A stretch of 64,000 bases of DNA, from contig QPMI01000011.1 in NCBI GenBank assembly GCA_004431415.1, positions 41,909-105,908 on the forward strand. The letters are read 5' to 3'. The notes under the pieces are model-generated. The model was not told the origin of the DNA, ran no database searches, and worked only from the letters and a program-made list of their open reading frames with translations. The stretch is from Cyanophora paradoxa (lineage: Eukaryota; Glaucocystophyceae; Cyanophorales; Cyanophoraceae). Below, in pieces: positions 52,617-62,700 of this stretch (position 1 is its first letter; every line of letters begins with the position of its first letter). The translations under genes and the position numbers were made by a program.

Positions 52617-52862
52617 TTATAGACCTGGGGGTCCATTGCTACTTTCAGTAGGCAAATAATATTTAATCGGTCTCCCTCTTGGTCTCTGCTCCTCTTTTTG
52701 GGCTTTTCTGCGATAATAGGATGCCAGGGCTTGCTGCTTTTTATACTCTCTATATGCTGGGTCCTCTCTATATCGTTTCTGCATTGCTAGAATGTGTCTA
52801 ATAGAACCCTCAGTAACAGGTTCATCACTGGTAAACTCGATTAAACTAATAGTGTCCTCCAT
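52617..52862 (-). CDS. Small basic protein with AT-hook-like motif
   Basis: 81 residues. It starts MEDTISLIEFTSDEPVTEGS, has a Lys/Arg/Tyr-rich helix (QKRYREDPAYREYKKQQA) and then RPRGRPIKYYLP, a good match to the AT-hook core RGRP. It probably binds AT-rich DNA. Its ATG overlaps the end of the upstream gene (52846-53118) by 17 bases, suggesting translation from one transcript. Confidence 0.6.
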   Translation of the reverse strand: MEDTISLIEFTSDEPVTEGSIRHILAMQKRYREDPAYREYKKQQALASYYRRKAQKEEQRPRGRPIKYYLPTESSNGPPGL

Positions 52863-53118
52863 TTATATTCCCAGAGAAAACGTTTTCTGCTGGCAGAGAA
52901 CTTCTCCTTGGATACTCCTGTTGCTCATATGTATACTCTGTGGGGTCTGCTGGCATTGACTCCACAGAAATCGTAGACCTCCTTCTCTCTCTTGCTTCTG
53001 AGGCATTATCCTCAGTATCTGACATCTCAAACTCCACTCTTGTCTCACAGCATCCACTGTGGCAATTGCTCACCACATGCAGACTGAACATCTCGAAAAA
53101 CTTTCGTATTATATCCAT
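52846..53118 (-). CDS. Small hypothetical protein
   Basis: 90 residues. It has a Cys/His-containing N-terminus (VVSNCHSGCCETRVEF) followed by an acidic and then Arg/Ser-rich region; no recognised domain. The ATG at 53118 is 22 bases from the upstream gene's stop. It belongs to the minus-strand block that includes ATPase and capsid genes. Confidence 0.5.
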   Translation of the reverse strand: MDIIRKFFEMFSLHVVSNCHSGCCETRVEFEMSDTEDNASEARERRRSTISVESMPADPTEYTYEQQEYPRRSSLPAENVFSGNINGGHY

Positions 53119-53140
53119 GTCTCTACTAAAACAGAGATAA

Positions 53141-53875
53141 TTAAAGCCAAACTCGTCTTTTATATACTGTTGGGGCTACTCCCTTTTCTACTTCAGCTTT
53201 GGTGGCACCAGGTTCAATGGTTCCCTTCTGGGTCTTTGTTTTCATTTCATCTACTGCCTGTTCATCGATTTGGTTCTCTTTCTTAGCAATAAACTGTTTA
53301 TCTGGGACACCAGTAATACCCATTTTATAGACTTCCTTTCGAAGCATCTCCTTTAGCTTGGCTCTCTCTTTCTTCTCAGTCACATACTGCTCCAAGGCAC
53401 TGGATTTGGCTTCCAGATCTTTGAGTTTAGCAGTCATCTCATCCCATTGAGCTTTGGGAATTCGATGAATATTTTGAGTGGGAGCAGTCTTATATGTGAC
53501 TTCACCAGCCATAGACTGAATTACTTTGTCTGATTCCTTACTAAGACCTTCACCTTTGCGAGCCAGTGAAAGATCTTGCAAGCCTAAACCTTTATCATCA
53601 GCAGCACCAATAATTCGCCTGGCTCCCTCAGCAACAGCCTTCATTTTCGAAGCTTCTGGTGAGATGTTGAGTTGGTCACTGGTTGAAGCCTGTGGGGCTT
53701 TGTCATCGACTGATTCCTCATAGGCAGCATTAAGAGGGTCTTCTTCTTGCTGTGAGGGCTTCACCGCATTCATACCATTGAATTTCATTGGTTCAGTATT
53801 AATGGATCCATTGTTTCCACCACCTGAATAGCCAACAGCCCCAGCTGGGATCCCTATCTTTCGTTTGGGAGGCAT
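53141..53875 (-). CDS. Hypothetical virion-associated protein
   Basis: 244 residues. The N-terminus is basic and Gly/Asn-rich (MPPKRKIGIPAGAVGYSGGG), followed by a low-complexity acidic region, then a charged coiled coil (EMTAKLKDLEAKSSALEQYV, ERAKLKEMLRKEVYKMGITG). It resembles the minor core or scaffold proteins that sit beside capsid genes in such elements, but no family is recognised. Its position directly downstream of the ATPase supports a morphogenesis role, which is inferred. Confidence 0.55.
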   Translation of the reverse strand: MPPKRKIGIPAGAVGYSGGGNNGSINTEPMKFNGMNAVKPSQQEEDPLNAAYEESVDDKAPQASTSDQLNISPEASKMKAVAEGARRIIGAADDKGLGLQDLSLARKGEGLSKESDKVIQSMAGEVTYKTAPTQNIHRIPKAQWDEMTAKLKDLEAKSSALEQYVTEKKERAKLKEMLRKEVYKMGITGVPDKQFIAKKENQIDEQAVDEMKTKTQKGTIEPGATKAEVEKGVAPTVYKRRVWL

Positions 53876-53903
53876 TGTATCTTTATTAGAATGAGAGATA
53901 ATT

Positions 53904-54686
53904 TTATAAACCGCGTTTATATCGCATCAATTTATTGCTATGGACTTGGCTTTTCACTTCTTTAGGGGCTTCCTCTTTTTCTGGTGGTTTCAGTTCATCT
54001 TCTTTCTTCTTGGGCTTCCTGTGGAAGTGAGGAAAATCGAAATCTCCAACTAAATCGGCTTTATCAACATAGTAGCCCACATTATACTTGAAAGATGTAT
54101 AAACAAGGAACTGGTATGAGTGGACATACTCTTCAAACAGTTTATAGAAATCTTCTTTTCGAGGAAATGTCGAAAACTCCTCTGCAAATGCTTCCAGCTC
54201 TTTTTGATTGCTTGCACAAACCATAATTACTATATCACTATTGCAGCGAATTACACTTGCAACCTTTCGTAATTTCTGAGAGATAGTTATTATTGATATA
54301 TTCACATGTCTGCCACGAACATAAAGCATTCCAACTGTTTTATCTCGACTGAGATCCAGCTGGTCATTTTCTATCATATCCTCTAAAATCACCAGCATAT
54401 GGTTAAGTTCTTCTCCTTTCTCCCTTTTTGCCTCTCTTTCTTTTATAATTTTCGACATGTATTGGGGATCCCATGCACCCAGTTGAACAGTAGCAGCTTT
54501 GTCCCAGAAATGTGAGAATGAGGTAGCGGATATAATAAGGGTTGTATCAATCTTTTTGGCATCATGCAGCTGTTTCAAATAATATTTTACGGCTTCAGTT
54601 TTTCCGCATCCACTTTTACCTAGTATGAGTAGTCTGAAAGGGGGTTCTATCATTTCACCAGCATTAAATTCTTCCAGATCTTGCAT
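53904..54686 (-). CDS. Genome-packaging ATPase (FtsK/HerA, A32-like)
   Basis: A 260-residue ATPase that would pump the genome into the capsid. Walker A GKSGCGKT is at residues 23-30. Walker B MLVILED lies near residues 97-103. A conserved NISIITISQKLRKV segment follows, then a Gln/Asn region typical of the family. The C-terminal tail is Lys/Glu-rich. The ATG at 54686 (MQDLEEFNAGEMIEPPFR) is preferred over an upstream extension that runs into the capsid gene; that start overlaps the capsid stop by 23 bases. Frame intact. Confidence 0.88.
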   Translation of the reverse strand: MQDLEEFNAGEMIEPPFRLLILGKSGCGKTEAVKYYLKQLHDAKKIDTTLIISATSFSHFWDKAATVQLGAWDPQYMSKIIKEREAKREKGEELNHMLVILEDMIENDQLDLSRDKTVGMLYVRGRHVNISIITISQKLRKVASVIRCNSDIVIMVCASNQKELEAFAEEFSTFPRKEDFYKLFEEYVHSYQFLVYTSFKYNVGYYVDKADLVGDFDFPHFHRKPKKKEDELKPPEKEEAPKEVKSQVHSNKLMRYKRGL

Positions 54687-56103
54687 TGTTGTATATCTTT
54701 CTAAATAAGTACAGATAAAAATAATGCAGAGAGACTGAATTAATTCTGCGTAAACCATCTTTGTCGACAATAAGGAAACTATGCATGAGAGCGCGAACAT
54801 TAACATCAATTGTCTTATCTGAAGGCATGTAGAGGGTGAGGAATGAAGATGAGGAATTTGTCAGGTCAACAAATCCACTTTGAGCAATATTTCGAATTGC
54901 CTTTTCTCCATCAAGGCAGAATGGGAGTCCTGAAAGGACATAGCGATCAGCAACCTTATCCATGTTAGAGCATTTGAAGGCATCAGCAATTAGCTCAGCA
55001 CCTTTGAGTAGGGAAATTGGCTCAGTGGCAAAAAGTCGCTGTCCATTTATTTCAGTTGTGAATGTGATGTCTTTGGAGTTGGCATAGGTCTTAAGAACAC
55101 TGTGGGAGCCATTGGATTTGTCAACAGTTTCATGATCACGAACTGAAACAAGCAGAGCATATACAAGACCTGAGATTTGAGAGAGGTTAATTCGATTGGG
55201 TTGGGCATTGCCCTTGGCAGGGAAAGCACTAGCATCTACAAATCCAATATCAAGGGAGGGAATAGCCATGCCAGTTGTCTTAACCTTTTCAATGACAGTA
55301 GCGAAAAGCTCATCAGAAACATTAATAGCATGCATGTAAAGGCGAGGAGAAGTAATAGAAATAACAGGAGTTGTTGCACCAAGACTGAAAGTTGTGATAT
55401 TTTGACCAACATGGGCAAGTGTGGCATTAGCAGTATCACCAAGACCATCATCTTCTGTCTTATCAGCAACTGTCCCACCAACAACAGGGAGAGAGCGACC
55501 ACCATAGGAAGTTTCAACATAACCCTTTCCAGCATCCTTAAACCAAACAGTAACAACCATTTCACCAGATAAAGCACCAAGGGGAAGGTAGTGATTTAGC
55601 CAAGGCACAGGGATTTCAACAAAGAATGAGCCACCAAGGCGGTTGGTTCCATGAGCAGGGATGCCATGAACCATGCCCATTGATCGCTTCTTTTTAGCTA
55701 GTTGATCCTCCGAATAATAGACCAGGGGGAAATGAGCAAGGAAATCAGATGGAATATGGTAGGTGTAAGATCCATAGGTAATTTCAAGTCGCTGAACTAA
55801 AGCACCAACTGGGCGAGTGTATCCATTGCGAACTAGGTCAGTATCACCAGCAAACGTGATGGCTGGAAGGTCGAAAGCAAGTTCGAGTTTTCCACAGAAA
55901 TTGTAGCGAGGTAGCTTGAAGGAAATGCGATTTCCAACATTATTCTCAAAAGTATTGCTGGGATTCACAACAACTAGAACTGGCTTAGATTTGGATTCGA
56001 GACCAAGCATAAGGGAGTTATCCAGGAAAAAGGCTTTCGCCTCTTCTGGGGTTGTTAGGGCTTCTTTCAGCGAAAGTCTTTGAAGAGTGGAAGTGATATC
56101 CAT
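54664..56103 (-). CDS. Major capsid protein (double jelly-roll type)
   Basis: 479 residues from the ATG at 56103 (MDITSTLQRLSLKEALTTPE). Long alternating beta-type sequence fits a double jelly-roll capsid: RISFKLPRYNFCGKLELAFD, RLEITYGSYTYHIPSDFLAH, FVEIPVPWLNHYLPLGALSG, ISITSPRLYMHAINVSDELF and AIRNIAQSGFVDL. Size and place between ATPase and minor capsid gene match the conserved order of Polinton-like viruses. I assign MCP by context and pattern; a structural prediction would settle it. Upstream on the same strand lies the minor capsid gene. Frame intact, and many small shadow frames on the opposite strand can be ignored. Confidence 0.82.
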   Translation of the reverse strand: MDITSTLQRLSLKEALTTPEEAKAFFLDNSLMLGLESKSKPVLVVVNPSNTFENNVGNRISFKLPRYNFCGKLELAFDLPAITFAGDTDLVRNGYTRPVGALVQRLEITYGSYTYHIPSDFLAHFPLVYYSEDQLAKKKRSMGMVHGIPAHGTNRLGGSFFVEIPVPWLNHYLPLGALSGEMVVTVWFKDAGKGYVETSYGGRSLPVVGGTVADKTEDDGLGDTANATLAHVGQNITTFSLGATTPVISITSPRLYMHAINVSDELFATVIEKVKTTGMAIPSLDIGFVDASAFPAKGNAQPNRINLSQISGLVYALLVSVRDHETVDKSNGSHSVLKTYANSKDITFTTEINGQRLFATEPISLLKGAELIADAFKCSNMDKVADRYVLSGLPFCLDGEKAIRNIAQSGFVDLTNSSSSFLTLYMPSDKTIDVNVRALMHSFLIVDKDGLRRINSVSLHYFYLYLFRKIYNNARSGRI

Positions 56104-56155
56104 TATATTCTCTTTTATTATACTGCAACATAAAAATCTACCAATGATCCTTAAT

Positions 56156-57165
56156 TTATGCGAAGTTTGTAATAACTGGATAGGAAGGGTGAAGCTGTGA
56201 CATTCGCATCTTGAAGTATTCATAAACTGGGTCCCCAGCTGGCTCATCACCATAGCGAATTTCAAAGGTAAGATGAACAGGTTGACCCTCAAAATCAATT
56301 GGTTCATTAATAGCATTTACAATATCAACCGAGAAAGTGGATAATCCAACCTTTTATTATAGTATTTGTAAAGTGGGTGAGCTTCTGTTGAATTGTAAAC
56401 AACATGCTCACCATAGTCTTTATCAGGGACCACTATTTTGTGAAAGTAACCAGTCAGAAGACCATCCCCACATTGCACCAGATCACCCAGCTCCTTTACT
56501 CTCACAAACAAAACACTGTCCCTGGTCTTCTCAGGCTCAAAAGAAGATATAATGCCATTCACGCGACCACCAGTAAAGATTCCATCAGTGAGAGCATCAT
56601 AGACCTGTGATTGGATTGGGGAGTTACCATATCTTCCAGGATCAAGACCCAGCAGTCTAGCGGAACTCAACAGCTTTTGGATTGTTTGTTGGCTTGGGTT
56701 CACAGCTACTGAGAAAGCCAAGTACAATGGTACTGCTGAGTGGAATATAATTCGTTTCAGTGATTCATCCCATTTGCAGCGAATGGATGGTTGGGGATTT
56801 CTGCCTTCGAATTTAGAGTTAATTACATTCACCAGTTGCTGGTGGCTTTGGATGGGGGTGTTTCGACTTATAATGAATTGTTTCCATTGTTCATAGTCAG
56901 CAGCTGGGCGAACTGTTGGAATTCCTGAGCTTCCAGCTCCAGGAGTTTGTTCAGAATAATAAATGCTAAATGCATTGTCAACTGTCACATCTCCTGCTTT
57001 GGTTTCACCACTCACCATAGGGATACTGTTATAAATTCGGCTGAGACCAGTCTCACAGCCCTCACATTCTCATAACTACTGGGGAGTCTAGCCACAAAGC
57101 TTGATGTGGGACCATCACCAGAGATTGTATTAAATGAGCTAACCTCGATGTAATCCACAGGCATT
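56156..57165 (-). CDS. Minor capsid / penton-like protein, frameshifted twice
   Basis: The ATG at 57165 gives MPVDYIEVSSFNTISGDGPT and RLPSSYENVRAVRLVSAE. The main frame continues from about 57040 (SIPMVSGETKAGDVTVDNAF) to about 56330, and the C-terminal part lies in a third frame (FSVDIVNAINEPIDFEGQPV to SYPVITNFA, stop at 56156). Breaks are at about 57025-57045 and 56320-56345, the second beside an A4 run. The start (parallel strands, V/L-x-AEI-like, NSIxN) resembles the plus-strand gene at 57194, so the two look like paralogues of the penton-like minor capsid protein. The gene sits directly upstream of the MCP, as usual. Confidence 0.7.
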
Positions 57166-57193
57166 CTTCTTTTATCTATATTTATATATTAAA

Positions 57194-58124
57194 ATGAACC
57201 GGCTCGTTAATATTGATAGCAGGGATAGAAGCCAAGGACAAAATGAAAACTCTTACAGGGTCACCCTCACAACTCCAGTAGAGAGACCAAGGGAATGTAG
57301 GGTTCTCTATGCAGAGATTCCAAACAGTATCTATAACAGTGTGGGAACTGATCATCTAACAGTTCAGTTTAATTACCAAGATGGTTCATATAACCAAGTG
57401 ATCACACAACAAGTGTATCCCTTCCCAGTGGCTACATCAATCAGGGTCATTTTGGGGTCACACACCCTTATAATTATGGGCTGAACTATTCAAGCTTCCA
57501 AACTATTGCAGGCAAAACAGTAGCTTTTGAGTTCAAGATATTCTACAACCCAACAACCTATAAAGTGGAGTTTTACAGTAACCATGAGTTTCGTTTTATT
57601 GCAAGCAACCAGAGAATAGGAAAGCTTTTGGGTGTAAGTTCTACTGAATACACCACTGGGTATTATAGCACTCCTCCTGTTGGTGGATCTCCCTATCGAC
57701 CTGAGAACCTTTTAAAGTATGATGGCAAACCTATTACACCTGATCACCCAGCATGGGGAATCACCTTCTCAGGACCCAGACTCTCCTCTAAGCCCTTGCA
57801 ATATTATTTTGACAGCAGGAAGATGTCTGATATGAATGCTGAGCAGTATCTGTACATGCATATTAAAGAGCTGTCCCCTTTGCCAGCAGACACAATATAA
57901 TTCCAAAATCGCAACCACAAAACCAGGGAGCTATCCTTAGATTGCAATTGAGTAAAGATATAGGGGGCTATGTTTACCATAGTGGTGAACATGCAGAATT
58001 TATTCAAATCAATGACAGAAACCTGGTGATAAGGGAACTCACTGTGGAGTTTAAAGATTACTTTGGTGAACTGATTGATATGAATGGAATCGATAATTCT
58101 TTTCAGTTGGAGTTTATCGAATAA
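57194..58124 (+). CDS. Second penton-like minor capsid protein, frameshifted twice
   Basis: The ATG at 57194 gives MNRLVNIDSRDRSQGQNENS and RECRVLYAEIPNSIYNSVGT, the same fold entrance as the divergent gene at 57165. The middle frame (57480-57900) encodes FEFKIFYNPTTYKVEFYSNH and KPITPDHPAWGITFSGPRLS. The last part (57900-58124) gives ILRLQLSKDIGGYVYHSGEH and LTVEFKDYFGELIDMNGIDN, then stops. Breaks are near 57437-57445 and 57890-57905. The 28-base gap to the divergent paralogue contains TATAAATATAGATAAAAG, which could serve both. Its end overlaps the patatin gene's end by 11 bases. Confidence 0.68.
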
Positions 58125-59670
58125 AGGCACCTGTAAAGTCAACTCTCATTGTGGGAGCATTCACATACACAAGGGGATAAATGCGAATATATCTTATTCT
58201 CAGAGAATAACCTATGTAAAAAGCATCCTTGATGCTGAGAGGGAACCCACTCAATAGAGCCACATCACCAGAGTTGTGAGCATTGTTAATGTTCTCACAG
58301 ACATATATTTTGTTTTGCCCATCTGATCGAATAAAAGACCAGTTGATCCCATCAGTGGATGTTGCCACATTGAAAGTCTTAATAAAAGCATTGGTGTCCC
58401 CTGATCCATAGGCAATCACAGAGGAGAGTTCAAAAGTATATGGAAAAGCAACTTGAAGGTATTCAGTGGGGGTTTCCCATATCTGTTCAGGAGCATAGGC
58501 TCCAGCTTCCCAGCCAAATGCTGAAGGTCTAGCCATGAAAGGCTCTTTACCTGTCACAGAGGATGAGGCAGTAAAGGCATCATCTGCAAGCTGATACCAA
58601 TTGGCATCCAAAGGAGGTGATGTAGTGAGAGTGGATGAAATGTAAGCCTTTGAAGGGTTCTTTAGTTCATAGTTTGCTACTAGAAGGCTGCAAAGCTTAT
58701 TGATCATATCATTGTTTGCTGCAATGTATGTTTCAGTGAATGCAAGCATGTCTGGGATCTTAGATGTGTCATCCAGGGAGCTTACTATATGATTTGGAAG
58801 AGGGACTGATAACCTATAGTATCTCCCATAATCCTGATCATAGTTGTAGGGTAAAAGCTCCTCCATTTTATCAAGGGCAGAAAGCTCACTTGCAGCCATG
58901 AGCATGTTAATCAATGGGCTTCCATCTGTTGAGGCAATCCATGAGAGAATACCCCAGCTGTTTACAGTCTCATAAGCATAACCCACATAATCAGACTCTA
59001 AATGTGGGTCTACCTCACCACAAGAGATGCTTATTACTATAATATCATCATCATCACTGTAAATCTTCTTTGCATGGCTGTAACCACACACACTGGGATT
59101 ATTGTTTCCCGAAATGGCACCATCAATAAGACAGACATATACTCCCCGATTGAAATCAACAATGCTTACAGGAGAGAAATATGTAGGAGCAGCAGAAGTA
59201 GCCCTAGCAGCAATCTTACAAGGCATAAAGTTGTAATTGTTGTCATTTGTGATAAATATTGGTTTCATATTCTGAGTATCAAAGGATGTGATCACAATGT
59301 CCTTAAGGGAATCCTGTATTAGTGATTCACCAGTAACTGAATTGATTGCAGTCTCCAAGGGTCCCACATCATACTTTGTGTTAAATAGGGCATTTTCAAT
59401 GATATTTCGAGGATTTGCGAAAATCAAGGGCAGTTGAGTTAGGTAAATATTGTGTAAATCGTTTGCTGTCAGTTTAGGTTCACCTGGTTTATCAGGATGC
59501 CTGATGTTTAACCCAATAGCAATGATCCCACCAGTGGAAGTTCCACTCACAAGATCCACAAGATCGATTATTCTCCTGCCAGTTCGATTTTCGATTTCTT
59601 TGAGCAGCCTGGTTATGATAATGCCCCTTGCACCTCCCCCTGACAAACTGAGAACTACTTTGAGAGGCAT
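58114..59670 (-). CDS. Patatin-like phospholipase fused to a discoidin-like domain
   Basis: 518 residues, frame intact. The N-terminal patatin domain has the oxyanion motif GGGARG (11-16), the nucleophile elbow GTSTGG with Ser45, and the catalytic Asp in IDGAISGNN (Asp183), so a working Ser-Asp lipid acyl hydrolase is expected. From about residue 365 a second domain reads DDAFTASSSVTGKE, FGWEAGAYAPEQIW, FNVATSTDGINWSFI and RIRYIRIYPLVYV. This is the pattern of F5/8-type C (discoidin) domains, which bind sugars or phospholipid head groups. It lies between the penton-like and fibre genes, so it may be carried in the virion and act on host membranes at entry or release; that role is inferred. 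The ATG at 59670 shares a 43-base promoter region with the divergent fibre gene. Confidence 0.88.
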   Translation of the reverse strand: MPLKVVLSLSGGGARGIIITRLLKEIENRTGRRIIDLVDLVSGTSTGGIIAIGLNIRHPDKPGEPKLTANDLHNIYLTQLPLIFANPRNIIENALFNTKYDVGPLETAINSVTGESLIQDSLKDIVITSFDTQNMKPIFITNDNNYNFMPCKIAARATSAAPTYFSPVSIVDFNRGVYVCLIDGAISGNNNPSVCGYSHAKKIYSDDDDIIVISISCGEVDPHLESDYVGYAYETVNSWGILSWIASTDGSPLINMLMAASELSALDKMEELLPYNYDQDYGRYYRLSVPLPNHIVSSLDDTSKIPDMLAFTETYIAANNDMINKLCSLLVANYELKNPSKAYISSTLTTSPPLDANWYQLADDAFTASSSVTGKEPFMARPSAFGWEAGAYAPEQIWETPTEYLQVAFPYTFELSSVIAYGSGDTNAFIKTFNVATSTDGINWSFIRSDGQNKIYVCENINNAHNSGDVALLSGFPLSIKDAFYIGYSLRIRYIRIYPLVYVNAPTMRVDFTGAFIR

Positions 59671-59713
59671 CTTTTACTTATCAGGAATTTTATAAATCCA
59701 TATAGTAAAAGCC

Positions 59714-62700
59714 ATGAGCTTCAATTACCCACCCAATCTAGAAACCATTCAAGATGATAATGCAAGCAGCACCAAGCATGTGAACTTTGATAATATTAAA
59801 GTAAAGGGTTCAGTTTCAATTGACCACAGCTCTGATAATTCATCAAAGACTCAATCAAGGGAGCATGCTTTATCTGTGAATCAAACCGATCCAGATAAAG
59901 AGGATGTCAGTGTTGCTTTTAGTTTGGGTAATGTGAAAGCAAACCAAGTGGCAGAGATCAAAGCCACCAGAAGGAGACCTAGGAAACTGAAAACCAGTGG
60001 CACTCACCCAGATATACCTTCCAGGTTCGATAGTGGTCGATTGATTTTCAATGTTCAAGATGAGCAGGGCAAACAGAACACAGCTTTACGAATTTACAAT
60101 GAGGGCAGCACTGCAAAAGCTGAGGTCCCCAAGTATTGCAAGTGGGTCCATTGCCAATACAAATCAGGTCTCCTACACAAATGATGTCTACCCCAAGGAT
60201 ATTACATATGACTTTGCAAGAAATGAGCCTTTTGGTTCTTTACTCCAAAAGATGTCCATCAAAAAAAGCCATCAATTACAATCAACAGTAGCCCAGTCAA
60301 CCAGTAGCAATCCATTTGCATCCTGATTTAGTCGAAATGGATAGGCACCTTTTGCCTTTGTATAGCAATGTGAAAGACCTTGGAATTCGAACCAGGCAAT
60401 GGCGAAATATCCATGGCAGCAATGTGTATGCAAATGGAGAGAAGCTTGTTAGTGAGAAAACTCTAAGGGAAATCATTGAGCATTATGGTCCCAATGGACC
60501 TACTGTCCCATTCCCTATTCCATTTCCCAATGGACCACCCGATCTAACACCAAAGAAGCAGCCTGGAAGAGAATACACAGCAACTGAAGATGTAGCCTTT
60601 GGGCAGCATATTGTGAGTTGGGAGCAAGTTCGCAATAAACCTATAATTGAACCCAGAAAGCAAATAGATGAGCAGTATTTACCTCCTGAAGTCGATATAT
60701 TAGAGCTTGATGAATATCAATTCGTTCCAGATGAGGAAGAGTATTTACCAGATGGTTTCGACCCACAAGAGTATGAATATGATCAATATGACCCCAATGA
60801 GGAGGAAATATTACCAGATGGCTTAGACCCACAAGAGTATGAGTATGAGCAGAACTATGAACCCCATGAGGAGTATTTAGCAGATGGACATGATCCACAA
60901 GAGTATGAGTATGAGCAGAATTATGAACCACATGAGGAGTATTTAGCAGATGGTCATGATCCCCCAGCTGTTGACTATGAGCAACCCCATGACCCCCATG
61001 AGGAACTGTTACCAGATGGTTTGCAACCTGAGGTTTTCGAGATCTTCCCTGACTGGGAGCAAATAAACAATAAACCAGCGAGATATCCTCCAGAGGACCA
61101 CAATCATGACTGGGATGAGATCTTAGGCAAACCACAGAAATACCCACCAGAAGACCACAGGCATGATTGGGGTGATATTGATGGGATTCCAGATAAGTTT
61201 GCAGCAAGCAACCATGAACACACCTGGGATGAGATCAATGACCAACCAGAATTTGCAAAAGTTGAGCCTCTTGCTACTCTGGGAGTTTCTCTTTACCAGA
61301 CTTGCAATGTCCCTGAAAGGATCTTTTTGAATCACCACTATGTTCATGTGAATGGGACACTTGCGAATTCAGCTATGAGAGGACCACTTCATATTAGGAC
61401 ATTACCAGGCTCTTATAATCCACCACCTGAACCAGGAGCAACCATACCAAATATCTTTGTGTCAAGCTACATGGAGGCTGACATTCCCACAGATACATTC
61501 AGAGTCCCAACAGACCCAGCAACCTACCAAAATTACAACTCTGCTATACAGGTTCATGTAGCAGATGTAAGCAGTCTAGATGGATCAAGACCAATGATAG
61601 TTTTCAGTCGAGATAAATATTCCTATATTCCCATAGTGGGAACTGCAAATGATAACTATGGAAGGGCAGAGCTTGCATGGATTAAAACAAACTATGGTGG
61701 GGTTCTGGAAGCCAATCAGAGGATGGCTGCAAAGAATATTCACAATGAGACTATTTCGAGAGTGGTCACAGAGGATTATTAGAAGAGCAAGGATATATTG
61801 ATGAAGGTGAATTAACAAACATTCTTTCTCTTTTTGTGATCAAAAATGACACAAACCTTACAGTCACAAGTAACATTTTCACCAGTAACCTTTATACAAG
61901 TAACATTTACACCAGTAATCTATGGGCAAGCAATATTTACGGAAGTAATCTAGAAGTCGACTATTTGACTGTGAATATTGCAGCAAATCTACCAAATCAT
62001 CCTACATCCAATGTAGTTTTAGGTTGGATCGACAACCACACCCACACAAAAGATGAAATAACAGATTTTGCACATGAGCAATTTATGGGAGCATATAACA
62101 AATCCACATTAACATTCCCTCCCAGTTCCCATGGGCATTTATGGGAGCAAATCGTAAATCCACCATTAACTTTTCCACCTGATCCACACAGTCATGATTA
62201 TTCCCAGATCACCAACTGCAATCACAGACACCCTTGGAGTGAAATCGATCAACAACCAGTATTTGCACTGTTGAATGCGATTGGAAATGCGATTGGAAAT
62301 GTTTTCAATGGAGTACACTTTACCAATCCAGTAATACACCTGAAAGCTTTTTTGAATGATCATTATGTTAGTCTCAATGGGACTTTTACAGGTCAAACAG
62401 GAACCCCAATGGTGGGAACTCTTGCAGTAAGATTACCCAGGGATCCAATTGTTAATGGAGTTTATGATGGCATTTTAATGTGGAGTTAATGATACTTTCC
62501 CAGTATCTATGTAACGAATTATCACCCAGGAGAAACAGGACAAGTAGCCAATTTTTCAGCAGCAATTCAAGTTAATGTAACAGATCAAGACCATATGATG
62601 GAGCAAGACCTAAAATCGTGTTACAAGGGAGAAAGGTAAACTACCTTCCAGTTGCAGGACAACCCACAGATGATCATGGTAAATGTGAGATGTCCTGGAT

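Noticed and set aside
53141-53875. Maturation protease (adenain-like) between ATPase and small genes
   Set aside because: No His/Cys catalytic pattern is visible; the sequence is low-complexity and coiled-coil.
55177-55580. Plus- and minus-strand frames of 110-130 codons within the capsid gene
   Set aside because: They lie inside the intact MCP frame with no start context, and one is simply the MCP in a shifted frame.
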